From the NCBI RefSeq assembly GCF_026339935.1, contig NZ_JAPEPX010000001.1, positions 5,979,501 through 6,043,500 on the forward strand: a DNA stretch of 64,000 nucleotides, written 5' to 3'. The notes below the pieces were generated by a model, which worked only from the letters and a program-made list of their open reading frames with translations, had not been told where the DNA came from and did no database searches. A program made the translations under genes and the position numbers. This DNA is from Streptomyces sp. NBC_01551 (GTDB lineage: Bacteria > Actinomycetota > Actinomycetes > Streptomycetales > Streptomycetaceae). Shown in pieces: positions 17,158 through 26,230 of the stretch (position 1 is its first letter; every line of letters begins with the position of its first letter).

Positions 17158-20100
17158 TTACCTGCTTTCTGCCGGAAGATCGACGAGAGCTCGGTCGGCT
17201 TCAGCCGAGCCGAGGAGGTTGCCGTGATCTCGGTGCTCGGCCGCGTACGCGGCGTAGTCTCCGTACTCGCCAGCAAGCAGTCGCGCGGTGAAGTCCGCGT
17301 GGGCCCGGGTCATCTCGGCTTCGCGGTCAGGCTTCACCCAGCCCTCCGGAGCCTCGGGAGTCGGGTCGCCGGCACGTGCGGCCTTTACCCACGCCTTGAC
17401 GACAGCTGTCTCTTCGGGCGTCTGCCGAACGCCAACGTTGTGGGTGGCTGCCCCGATCTTGTGCCCGTCAGCTGCGTAGAACGCCTCCCACTCGTACTTG
17501 CGTAGTACTGCGAACTGAGAGCGGTACATGGCACACAGCTGCTCCGCACTGAGCCCCACCATCACTGCCGCGAGCGCGTCGATCTCCACCAGAGCCATCC
17601 GGCGGTCGTACTCGGTACGCAGCGGGGTGGCCATGGACCAAGCCTCGCCGACCTGCTGGAGCGCGGGGCGGGGGGATGCTGGATCGGTCCACCGGTCCTT
17701 GAGCCAGGCCGGGTCGTGGAGTTCCTCCCATAGGGGGGCGTAGTCGCGGGTCAGGCAATTGAGGCGGAGGACACGCACAAGGAGAGGTGTGGCGAGAGGG
17801 TGGGAGAGAGGAGCTGGGAAGCTGCGGGCCAGCTCGATATTGACCTTCGAAGCACCTGAGACTTTGACCAAGTAATCGAAGACAAGCGAGCCCCAGAGAC
17901 CGGCCACGACTCCCGTATCGCGATTCGAGCTCAAGGCGAGGGTATGCACCGTGTGCACGTGAGTCGGCCCTGGAGGAATAATCGCCGCTTTCAGTGACCT
18001 CTCATTATTCGAAGTCACCATATTGCGCCAGGCGACGCGAAAGAACTCCCCCGAGGGGGCCCCATCCCAGTCGCGACGTGCTGTTGCGAAATCTTCGCCC
18101 GAGCACGCCCGTGCATAGTTCGTACGCGGCACTAGGGTCTCGGGAAGTTCTTCCAAGTCCCATTCGGTGTAATCCTTGTTGGATTTGCAACCTGGGTTGG
18201 GCTGCTTAGCAAAGGGGGTAGCGACCGAAAAGTGAGGCCCCTGTAGAACAGCCTCGTCCCAGGAGGTGGGTACGGCAGTGCGGCGCTCGATGATCCCCTT
18301 GTCCTTCGCCCCCTTCTCGTCTAGTTCACGGGACCACCAGTGCTGGTGGTCGTGGAGCCGTTCGGGAAACGTTGCGAGGATCCGGAGCGCTCGGTCGTCC
18401 TCCACCGTCACTGCGCGCAGCACCCGAGCCTGTTCAGCGGGGGTTCCTCGCTCATCGATTACAGCGGCCCAGCTGGCGAGGACCTCGCGATTCACCGGGA
18501 CGATTCGGTCACGGTGGGGACGCAGGTCCCAGCCGCCCTCGGGGAATTGGATCCCGGGCAAGGGGCCTTCGCCGTGATGCGTGAAGGAACCGTCCACTGT
18601 GGAGGGATGCACGACGCGTGCGATCTGTACGAAGTCGATCTCGCGAGGCGGGCCATAGATGCTCACCCCGAAGGACTTGTTGTTGTCGACATCTTCGAAG
18701 AGCAAGATGTTGTTGCCGTATTGGAAGTGTCGCCTGAGCCTGGAGTAAGTAGCGGTCCGGAAGGCGCCGCCCTTTGGAACGGAGAAATGGTTCTCTTCAT
18801 GGATCAAGGCCGCTGTTCCGGTAGGACTCAGGTTGCGCCAGGACCGTTCCATGAAATTCAAATAGAGATTGGTCTGCAGTCCTGCGAGTACCGGGTGCTC
18901 GATTGCCGAGCCCAGGTGCGAGTCGCCGCCGACCCAAGAGGAGACGTCGGCAAGGTATGCTCGCAGAGATTTGCGCTTGGCCAGCGCCGTCACCCTCCGT
19001 TCGGCCTTTGTGTCCGCGGACGCTTGCTTCTCCAAACCGAACCAAGCGTCGTACTCCGCGACCGCCAGGTCGTCCTTCCATTCGGACTTGAGCCAAGGAG
19101 GGTTCCCCACCTGCAAGTCGAAGCCACCCTGGGAGAAGACGTGGGCGAACTCCAGTTCCCAGTGGAAGAATCCCTCCCGCCTGCTGATCGCGTCGATTTC
19201 GCTGAGCCACGGGAAGCGCAATGCGATCGCGGGCATCTCGGCGCACTGACTCATGAGCCGGTCGTTGGAGTCGTCTACTGCAAGTTGTTCGAAGTCGCCG
19301 GTGTCGCCGAAGAGGCCGAAGAGGTCATCGTGTCCTGCGGAGCTGGCCTTCTTGACACCCTTTGCCTTGGCAGCCTTCGCCTTGGCCGGCGGCACGCCAA
19401 GAACGGCCTCGCAGAAGTCCAGCCATTCGCCCAGGTCTGGGGGCTCAGGCGTGTCGTGCTGACCCACCGGCCAGAACCAGAGGGCGCACCAGGCGTCCAT
19501 CACCAGCTTCAGTCGGCCCAGCGGTGCGCCGGGTTCCTTGAGGGCTGCCTCGATCTGCTCCCGGGAAACGGCTCCCGAGGATCGGGGCAGCGGCCGGTCC
19601 GGCGCCACCTCCCAAACGGCGATGTCGCGGCGAATCTCCCGCTCAGAGACGACGAGTCGCCGCCTGGCCAGCTCCCAGAGACGCTCGACTCTAATGGCAA
19701 GGGCCAGTAGCCGCTTGCTCTGGGCGACGCTCGGGGTGGAGGCGGCTTGCTTACGCCACTCGGCGAGCTGATCCCGGTCTTCCTTGGCCAGCTCCTTCGC
19801 CTCGTCTGAGTCGGCGACCGCTCCCCATCCCTTGGCTGGGAGCAGGAAGTGATGGATCTCCTCGCCTTCCTTGAAGACGCCTTCTTCTGTGCCTTCCCTC
19901 AACGGGCGATCGACCGGCACTGTGGTCAGCCACGCTTTCTTCCTCAGCGTCTCAGCCGCGTACACTGCCCGGCGCGCACCGACGAGGGAGTTGCCGCGGC
20001 GCAGGTGGAGGCCGAACCAGGGGGCCTTCAACCCTTCATGCATCGCGTTGAGCCACAGTGACACCTCGGCCAGCTCGACGGCGGTGTGGTTGAGGTCCAC

Positions 20101-22074
20101 GCCATAGCAGTTGTGGAGGGCCAGGTACGCCTTGACTTTCTGCAGCTCCGCCTCGTACTGGTCTGGAGGCAGCTGGACGTCTTGGCCGCGCTCGACGGAG
20201 AGCTCGGCCATGCGGCGGCGCAGGTACTCCGCCGAGAGCTGGTTGATGGCCTCGTTGAGAAAGGCTCCTGAGCCCAGTGCCGGCTCGCACACGAGCAGGT
20301 CCAGGATATCGCGAGCCTTCGTCGTCTCACCGTCCTGGTCGAGTAGTTCGGCCAGGGCGTGCTTGACCGTGCTGCGGGTGAGCACTTCAGGGGTGTAGTA
20401 CGAGGCGGACCGCTGACGCTCCCGGCCCGAGAGGCGGTAGACGAACGAGCCCTTCTTGTGCTGGACCCGCCTGGGTACGCCCGTGATCTCGTCGGGTCGC
20501 TTGACGAAAACCTCGTCGTCGTAGTTGTCGGCTTCGCGCTGAGGGACGACCCACGTGCCGGCCAGTCCGTCTGAATCCGGCTTGGCGACCTCGTACAGAT
20601 CCTCGGCGGCGAAGAAGCCGGTATACGACATCAGCCCTTCGTACACAGCGCCGAGTTGGTTGATGCCGAGTTGGGCGTAGGAGATGAAGCCCTTGCTGGC
20701 GCCGTGGCTGAGCATGAGGCGGTTCAATACCCGCCATAGCACCTTATTTCGCAGTCGCGTGTCGACGCGCTGGCCATCGATGCGTACCGAGCCGATCAGC
20801 GGCGTGGCGTTCCCGTGGAACAGGTCGCTGCGCAGGGACTCAAAGCGGATACCGTCCGCGTCCAATCCGGTGTCGCTGGGCTGCTTCTCCTCCAGTGCGC
20901 GGTGCCCTTGGTCGACGAGACGGAAAAGCAGGTCGAGGGACTGGTGGAAGTGGAAGCCGTCCTGGGCTTCGTCGGGGAGGTCATAGGAGACCAGCTCGCC
21001 GAGTCGGCCGAGACCGTAGCCGTCCTGGTATGCGTCGTCCTTGCTGGGCAGGATGCCCAGTTCCGGTCGGGCTTCTGCGTACAGCAGGAACAGGACGCGG
21101 TACAGGTAGCGCAGCGACTCCTGGGTGAGCCGGTTGGCCAGTTCGGTGCTGTCGCCGAGTTCGGAGGGGTCCGCGTCCTGGTCGTGGATGCGGTCCAGGA
21201 TTTCCTGGGCGATCAGTTCGACGGACTGCCGCAGGCCCGCCCGCAGCTCCTTGGACACCCCGACGGCGTGCTTGCGGCCCTTGTCGACGAGGTTGTCCAG
21301 GAACCCGGCGGCCCCGCCCTCCGTCAGCAGTGATTCCGCACCGAACAGAGCCGAGACGGCTTCCAGTTCGCCGCCGTCGGCGCCCAGGTTGCGGTCGAGG
21401 GCGGCGTCGATGCTGACGCCCAGGAATCGGCCCTCATGCCACGCGGTGCGGTCGGCGAGTAGCATGGCACCGCCAGCGAGCAGCAGAACAAACCTTGGCG
21501 CGTACGCCTCCTCGCTCCCGAAGAGGAAGGTGACGGCGTCCGCCGCGCTGGTGATCTCGTTCTTGCCGTCGAGAGCGATGGGAGCAAGCAACTCCGCGCC
21601 GCCATCTTCGATATCGGAGGTGACGAGTTCGGCGTCCGTGGTCCAGGTGACGTCCAGCGCGACCAGCTCGACGCCCCCGGGCCCCTTCACCGCGAGGGCG
21701 ACGGGAACTTCGCGGTGCTTGTCGCTGTGCATGATCTCGAAGGCGCCGCGCTGGATCTTGGTGTGACTGTCGTCCTCGCGCTCCGGCGGCACCTCTCCAC
21801 GCTGGATGTAGGCGAGGGCTGAGAGCAGAGCTTCGTTCAGCGTGCGCAGCTCGGATCCGCCGAAGTCGTCCTTCTCGGTGATGCGGACCTTGGCCTTGAA
21901 GTAGTCACGGCCCAGGTTCCTCATGCCCGAACGGGATGTGGGCTTTCCGGCCCGGTCTGCTGCCGTCCAGCGCTTGCGCAGGTCGGCGAGGTCCTTGGCA
22001 AAAAGCTCGGCGAGGTAGTGCGCGGAAATATACTCACCGCGGTTGATGATCGCTTCGAATGCCACGGTGGTCAC
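17158..22074 (-). CDS. Giant Eco57I-type N6-adenine DNA methyltransferase (DrmMI/PglX-like)
   Basis: 1638 residues, GTG start in a 4-nt GTGA overlap with the SNF2 gene. N6-adenine methyltransferase motifs: motif X (SASYYTPEVLTRSTV, about 558), motif I as CEPALGSGAFLNEAI (about 600), and catalytic NPPW (about 990). The spacing of about 390 residues between motif I and NPPW is large and includes a Lys/Ala-rich stretch near residue 890. No clear PD-(D/E)XK nuclease motif was seen in the N-terminal 500 residues, so this looks like a modification and self-marking enzyme rather than a one-protein type IIG restriction enzyme. The size and neighbouring SNF2 and DUF1998 helicases match DrmMI of class 1 DISARM; PglX of BREX is the other close relative, but no PglZ or BrxL is present. 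Confidence 0.87.
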   Translation of the reverse strand: MTTVAFEAIINRGEYISAHYLAELFAKDLADLRKRWTAADRAGKPTSRSGMRNLGRDYFKAKVRITEKDDFGGSELRTLNEALLSALAYIQRGEVPPEREDDSHTKIQRGAFEIMHSDKHREVPVALAVKGPGGVELVALDVTWTTDAELVTSDIEDGGAELLAPIALDGKNEITSAADAVTFLFGSEEAYAPRFVLLLAGGAMLLADRTAWHEGRFLGVSIDAALDRNLGADGGELEAVSALFGAESLLTEGGAAGFLDNLVDKGRKHAVGVSKELRAGLRQSVELIAQEILDRIHDQDADPSELGDSTELANRLTQESLRYLYRVLFLLYAEARPELGILPSKDDAYQDGYGLGRLGELVSYDLPDEAQDGFHFHQSLDLLFRLVDQGHRALEEKQPSDTGLDADGIRFESLRSDLFHGNATPLIGSVRIDGQRVDTRLRNKVLWRVLNRLMLSHGASKGFISYAQLGINQLGAVYEGLMSYTGFFAAEDLYEVAKPDSDGLAGTWVVPQREADNYDDEVFVKRPDEITGVPRRVQHKKGSFVYRLSGRERQRSASYYTPEVLTRSTVKHALAELLDQDGETTKARDILDLLVCEPALGSGAFLNEAINQLSAEYLRRRMAELSVERGQDVQLPPDQYEAELQKVKAYLALHNCYGVDLNHTAVELAEVSLWLNAMHEGLKAPWFGLHLRRGNSLVGARRAVYAAETLRKKAWLTTVPVDRPLREGTEEGVFKEGEEIHHFLLPAKGWGAVADSDEAKELAKEDRDQLAEWRKQAASTPSVAQSKRLLALAIRVERLWELARRRLVVSEREIRRDIAVWEVAPDRPLPRSSGAVSREQIEAALKEPGAPLGRLKLVMDAWCALWFWPVGQHDTPEPPDLGEWLDFCEAVLGVPPAKAKAAKAKGVKKASSAGHDDLFGLFGDTGDFEQLAVDDSNDRLMSQCAEMPAIALRFPWLSEIDAISRREGFFHWELEFAHVFSQGGFDLQVGNPPWLKSEWKDDLAVAEYDAWFGLEKQASADTKAERRVTALAKRKSLRAYLADVSSWVGGDSHLGSAIEHPVLAGLQTNLYLNFMERSWRNLSPTGTAALIHEENHFSVPKGGAFRTATYSRLRRHFQYGNNILLFEDVDNNKSFGVSIYGPPREIDFVQIARVVHPSTVDGSFTHHGEGPLPGIQFPEGGWDLRPHRDRIVPVNREVLASWAAVIDERGTPAEQARVLRAVTVEDDRALRILATFPERLHDHQHWWSRELDEKGAKDKGIIERRTAVPTSWDEAVLQGPHFSVATPFAKQPNPGCKSNKDYTEWDLEELPETLVPRTNYARACSGEDFATARRDWDGAPSGEFFRVAWRNMVTSNNERSLKAAIIPPGPTHVHTVHTLALSSNRDTGVVAGLWGSLVFDYLVKVSGASKVNIELARSFPAPLSHPLATPLLVRVLRLNCLTRDYAPLWEELHDPAWLKDRWTDPASPRPALQQVGEAWSMATPLRTEYDRRMALVEIDALAAVMVGLSAEQLCAMYRSQFAVLRKYEWEAFYAADGHKIGAATHNVGVRQTPEETAVVKAWVKAARAGDPTPEAPEGWVKPDREAEMTRAHADFTARLLAGEYGDYAAYAAEHRDHGNLLGSAEADRALVDLPAESR

Positions 22075-25007
22075 GCACCCTTCTGTTCACCGGTTACAGC
22101 GGCCGGGGCGAGGACCCCGATCACGCGGATCATCGAGTCGCCCTGGGTGGCGAGCTGTTCGATGAGCTGCTCGACCTCTATGGCGGTGGTCTCAACCCGC
22201 TGTTCCTCGTGCTCGCGCCGGACGCCGAGAGTGAGCTGCTCGAACGTCGACTGGCTCGCCTTGCGCCAAGCCGACAGGCGCTTTTCGTACTCATCCAATT
22301 GCTCGATGAGCGGTTCTTCCTGGCTGCTACGTAGCTCGAGCAGGTGCTGCCGAGTGGCTTCAACAGCGCGTGGCACGAGGGCACGCAGGGCAACGATGTC
22401 CCCGGCGAACGGCCGGTTGAGCATCTTCGGCTTCACGCCGGCGCGCTCCAGGACGCCGACCAGATCGTCGTTGAACACGGGCTTGCCGTGCTCCAGCCCG
22501 GTCACGCAGGACCAGGCGAGGACGGTCGGATGGCCCTTGGCGTTGGAGTACATCCCCTGCATCAGGAACACCGGCCCGGGGACGTTGGCCGTGATGACAG
22601 GCGCGGCGTTGCGGGTGAGGCGGACCAAGACCTTGTCGGTAAGCCACTCAACCACCGGGTGCTGGTCGGTGAGGTAGCTGACGTCCGGCCAACCGGAGGT
22701 CTCGCGTCGCGCCTGCTTCGTGATCGTGCCCTTCGTTCGTTCGCCGCTGCGCTCACGTGCGCGGTCCAGGCGCTGCTGAGCGAACCCGGCATCGAATGTG
22801 ACCCTGAGTTTGTCGAGTACGCCGCGCTCGTCCAGGTAGCTCTGCGGGAGGACGAGGAGGCGGCGCTGCAGTTCGCGGTCCGGGGCGAAGGAGAGCATCT
22901 CCGGGTAGTCGGTGTCCCATGCCTTCCCGATCTTCTGCTCGGGGTTGCCGTAGACCTCGTCGAGGGCGTCCTCGACGAAGGCCCGTGTCGAGGCGAACAG
23001 CTGCGGTACGCGGTAGTGCGCCCCGGACCCGTCGACGGTGTGGTGGGCCATGAACAGGTTGAAGGGGTCGACCGGCTGTGCGGGAACGATCTCGTCGAGC
23101 GTCTTTCCGTCGGCCAGTCCCGCCTTGATTACGTTCTCCTCTGCCTCTTCGTCGCGCAGTCCAAGGATGGAGGCGGCCTCACCGAGGGTGCGGTGGACCT
23201 CGTCCTCGCGATCCAGCAGCCGCCGGGAGACCAGTCGGTCCGCGGAGGGCACGTCGGGGTCCTCGTCCTGGCGAATCAGCAGCAACGCGCGGACTTCTGG
23301 GGAGGTCTGCTGGCCGTAGCGGTCGATACGACCGTTGCGCTGCTCGATGGTGATCAGCGACCAGGGCAGGTCGTAGTGGATCATCTGGTGGCACTGGCGA
23401 TGCAGGTTGACGCCCTCAGACGCGATGTCACCCGTGAGCAGGATGCGCAGGTCGCTGTCCGCCAGCCCGAAGTCCTTCACGGTCCTTTGCTGCTCGTCGT
23501 CGGGCCGCCCGCCATGCAGCTGGCGGATCGCACCGCGTCCTACTTCCTCGCTAGCCTCGAAGCCCAGCGCCCCGGGCAGAGCGTCATGGAGCATCCGCAA
23601 TGTGGCCCGGCGCTCGGAGAAGATGACAACGCGCTTGCCGGAGTCCGGCCCGACTCCCATGTCCTTCAGCTCGTCCACGAGGCGGCGGAACTTGGCCGCA
23701 TCATGCACCTTTGCCTCGGCAGCAAGCTCGCCGAGCTGTGTCAGCGCCGAGCGTTCTGCGGCTCGCTTCTCCCCCTGTCCCGGGTGGTCCTCGGCGTCCT
23801 TGTCGATGAGTGCGATCCGGTTCTTGACCGTCTCGGCCAATGCCTCGTGTGAGGAGAGGAAGGCTTTGAGGAGCGTATAGGGGAAGAGCCGGGCACCCTT
23901 GCCGGTTACCGGGGCCGTCCGGCCTTCCCCTGGGCTGATCCAGACGTCGTACAGCTCCTCAAAGATCTTCTGTTCCGCAGTGCTCGCGACACAGTCGAAG
24001 GCTTCCGGCTTCTCGCGCGTGGCCCACTTGTGACCGATCTCCGCCGAGACGTCTGGGGACGTCTTGTGTCGGCGGACGTACAGATGGTCGAGCTGGGTCT
24101 CGTCGTAGTCGCTGGTGTCCGGGATGGCGGTCGGGTCGAGCAGGCTCAGCAGCTCACCGAATGACTCTCGCTGACCGTTGTGGGGTGTGGCGCTGGCTAG
24201 GACCAGCGCGTCAGTCCTCGGAGCGAGCAGGCTTGCGAGCCGGTTGTTCTTGGTCCCGGGGTTGATCAGCTTGTGGGACTCGTCGATGACGACGGCATCC
24301 CAGGTGACCTGCATGAGGTGGTTGCGCCAGCGGTCGGAGCGCAGGGTGTCGATGGAGATGATCGCGCGCTTGTAGTACGAGAAGGGGTTGCGGCCGGCCG
24401 GGATGTTCTGCCGGATGCGTGCGATGCCGGTCGAGTCCAGGCGTACGAGGGGGATCGCGAAACGCGTCCACAGCTCGTGCTGGAACTGCTCCAGGATGTG
24501 CTTGGGCGTGACGACGAGGATGCGCTCGCCTCTGCCCCGGCGGATGAGCTCCGACAGCAGCAGCCCAACCTCTAGGGTCTTGCCCAGCCCGACCGCGTCG
24601 GCGATGAGTAGCCTCGGCCGCAGGCCACGCAGTGCCGCCCTGGCAGGCTCGCGCTGGTAGGCCAGGTCATCGGCGAGGTGCGTGCCGACCGTGGCGAGTC
24701 GCTGCTCGGAGAGCGGAAGGGGGGTCTTGCGGATCAGCGCGTCGATGAACAGCCGGGAACGGCGGCACTCCGGGGAGTCGTCGACGACGAGGTCGGTGTC
24801 CTCGGGCCGCAGCGGCGTGACCCGGTCCAGGGATTCGTGGGCGAAGAAGACAGCCCGCTGGTCGCGTACGAGCGGGGAGATGCCGCGGACGTCCAGGCGC
24901 GTGCCGTCGTGCGAGGTCTCGGAGACCTCGACCACCAACCAGTCCTCATCCCGTGCACGGACCTGCATTCCCGCGGCGAATTTGGCTGTGCCTGCGGCGC
25001 TGGTCAC
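22071..25007 (-). CDS. SNF2-family helicase/translocase (DrmD-like)
   Basis: About 978 residues from GTG 25007, which has AAGGAG 8 nt upstream; an in-frame GTG at 25028 is possible but lacks a site. SNF2/RapA-like ATPase: Walker A IADAVGLGKTLEVGLL (about 137), DESHKL box (about 245), SATPHNG, then the second lobe with LLTGDIASEGVNL (about 527) and EQRNGRIDRYGQ (about 557). A coiled, charged C-terminus (RRE/EQ-rich, about 890-970) follows. SNF2 proteins of this build are the DrmD component of class 1 DISARM and translocate on double-stranded DNA. The gene leads the four-gene module and overlaps the methyltransferase gene by 4 nt, so the two are co-translated. It lies 76 bp downstream of the kinase. 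Confidence 0.87.
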   Translation of the reverse strand: MTSAAGTAKFAAGMQVRARDEDWLVVEVSETSHDGTRLDVRGISPLVRDQRAVFFAHESLDRVTPLRPEDTDLVVDDSPECRRSRLFIDALIRKTPLPLSEQRLATVGTHLADDLAYQREPARAALRGLRPRLLIADAVGLGKTLEVGLLLSELIRRGRGERILVVTPKHILEQFQHELWTRFAIPLVRLDSTGIARIRQNIPAGRNPFSYYKRAIISIDTLRSDRWRNHLMQVTWDAVVIDESHKLINPGTKNNRLASLLAPRTDALVLASATPHNGQRESFGELLSLLDPTAIPDTSDYDETQLDHLYVRRHKTSPDVSAEIGHKWATREKPEAFDCVASTAEQKIFEELYDVWISPGEGRTAPVTGKGARLFPYTLLKAFLSSHEALAETVKNRIALIDKDAEDHPGQGEKRAAERSALTQLGELAAEAKVHDAAKFRRLVDELKDMGVGPDSGKRVVIFSERRATLRMLHDALPGALGFEASEEVGRGAIRQLHGGRPDDEQQRTVKDFGLADSDLRILLTGDIASEGVNLHRQCHQMIHYDLPWSLITIEQRNGRIDRYGQQTSPEVRALLLIRQDEDPDVPSADRLVSRRLLDREDEVHRTLGEAASILGLRDEEAEENVIKAGLADGKTLDEIVPAQPVDPFNLFMAHHTVDGSGAHYRVPQLFASTRAFVEDALDEVYGNPEQKIGKAWDTDYPEMLSFAPDRELQRRLLVLPQSYLDERGVLDKLRVTFDAGFAQQRLDRARERSGERTKGTITKQARRETSGWPDVSYLTDQHPVVEWLTDKVLVRLTRNAAPVITANVPGPVFLMQGMYSNAKGHPTVLAWSCVTGLEHGKPVFNDDLVGVLERAGVKPKMLNRPFAGDIVALRALVPRAVEATRQHLLELRSSQEEPLIEQLDEYEKRLSAWRKASQSTFEQLTLGVRREHEEQRVETTAIEVEQLIEQLATQGDSMIRVIGVLAPAAVTGEQKGA

Positions 25008-25083
25008 TGGGCCGACTCCTTCGATCACTGTTGAACTGCCTCATTGTTGCTTTACTGCCTGTCCCGCTCTGCGCCGGGCAGAG

Positions 25084-26151
25084 TCAGCCGCCGAAGTCGG
25101 ACCGCCGGTCGCGGATCTTTCCACGCCAACGGTCCGCCCACGGAGCGCCCCCACCACTGGACGCGCCTGCGGGGGCAGGCTCAGCCGATGCCCCGCCTCC
25201 CACCTCCGGTGCGGCCGGTTCCTCCCGAGCCGGCGCCGGCTCGGGAGGAACCGGCGGCACCGGAGGTGCCCCTTCAACCTGCAGGACGTCCTTGAGAAAG
25301 GATGCGGGCAGTGGCGGGTACAGCGGACCACTGACTGGCACTGCGTGCTCCAGCAGTCGGTCCATGGCCGCCTCCAGCACACTGTGGGCGGTAGGCCTGG
25401 CCTCCGGAGCGTAGGACAGGGCACCGACAATCAGCTCTCGCAGACTCTCGGGCAACCCCGACAGATCGGGCGGGACGTCCAGTATCCGCTGCACCGGCAT
25501 ATCGGCGTAAAACGGGGGGTGCCCGGTCGCCGCATGTACCAGCGTCGCGCCCAGGCTGTAAACGTCGGCGGCCTCGCTCGCCTTGCGTGAGTCCATGGCT
25601 TGTTCCGGCGCCATGTACACGAGCGTGCCGACCGGCGCGTCGCCGGAGGTGAGCCCCGTCGCCCCACCGACATGGCACACGCCGAAGTCGATCACGCGAG
25701 TGCCCTGCGTGGTGACCAGCACATTGCTGGGCTTCAGGTCGCGGTGGAGGAGCCGGACGGAGTGGATGTGAATCAGCGCATCGGACAAGCTCGCGGCCAG
25801 CCACCACGCCCCAAGCTCACTCACAGCGCCGTGCTGGTTCAGCAGCCCTTCCAGCGAGGGCGCGTGGACGTACTCGGTGGCGATCCAGGGCTGCTCCGCG
25901 TCTGGGTCGGCGGCCACGAGTGCCGCGGTGTGAAATCCGCCGACGCGCCGGATCGCCTCCAGCTCCTGGGCGAACCGCTGCCGGAAGTACGGCTGGTCTG
26001 CCAGCGCCGGTTTGATGACCTTGATCGCCACCGGGCGGGTGCTGCGATAGCCGAGGTAGACAACGCCCATCGCGCCCTGGCCGAGACGCCGGGTCAGCCG
26101 GAAGCCCGCGATCTCTCGGGGGTCCTTCTCCCGCAGCGGCTCGTACACCAT
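25084..26151 (-). CDS. Soluble Ser/Thr protein kinase inside the defence island
   Basis: 355 residues, ATG with GGGGGG upstream. Complete Hanks-type catalytic domain: glycine loop LGQGAMGVVYLG (about 24-35), AIKVIK lysine (about 48), catalytic HRDLKPSNVL (about 140), DFG as DFGVCHVGG (about 158), and APEQAMDSRKASEAADVYSLG. The tail from about 290 is Pro/Ala/Glu-rich and ends in a basic segment (WADRWRGKIRDRRSDF). There is no transmembrane helix or PASTA repeat, unlike PknB-type receptors, so it acts in the cytosol. Kinases are known partners in BREX type 2 (PglW) and other defence loci. It sits 79 bp after jetD and 76 bp before the SNF2 gene, so it may regulate or trigger either system; the target is unknown. 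The tail-coding DNA holds a large palindrome. Confidence 0.9.
   Translation of the reverse strand: MVYEPLREKDPREIAGFRLTRRLGQGAMGVVYLGYRSTRPVAIKVIKPALADQPYFRQRFAQELEAIRRVGGFHTAALVAADPDAEQPWIATEYVHAPSLEGLLNQHGAVSELGAWWLAASLSDALIHIHSVRLLHRDLKPSNVLVTTQGTRVIDFGVCHVGGATGLTSGDAPVGTLVYMAPEQAMDSRKASEAADVYSLGATLVHAATGHPPFYADMPVQRILDVPPDLSGLPESLRELIVGALSYAPEARPTAHSVLEAAMDRLLEHAVPVSGPLYPPLPASFLKDVLQVEGAPPVPPVPPEPAPAREEPAAPEVGGGASAEPAPAGASSGGGAPWADRWRGKIRDRRSDFGG
25201..25268. repeat. 68-bp loop-less near-perfect palindrome within the kinase gene
   Basis: Two 34-bp arms meet without spacer at 25234/25235 (centre GCCGGCGCCGGC). 33 of 34 positions pair; the single mismatch is 25213/25256. It encodes kinase residues about 295-317, a Pro/Glu/Ala-rich linker. 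The transcript could form a very stable hairpin and the DNA a cruciform. Confidence 0.95.
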
Positions 26152-26230
26152 CGCCCCCCGTTCCGTGCCCGGCAGGCGAAGGCGTAATGCGCCGGACGCG
26201 ATGCGTCACACGTCAACAACGTTGAGATTA

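Noticed and set aside
17158..22074. BREX assignment for the giant methyltransferase
   Set aside because: PglX-like in build, but no PglZ, BrxL, BrxC or Lon-like gene is present, and the SNF2/DUF1998 neighbours fit DISARM better.
25069..25085. CTCTGC...GCAGAG hairpin at the end of the kinase gene as terminator
   Set aside because: Only a 6-bp stem overlapping the stop codon; too weak to call.
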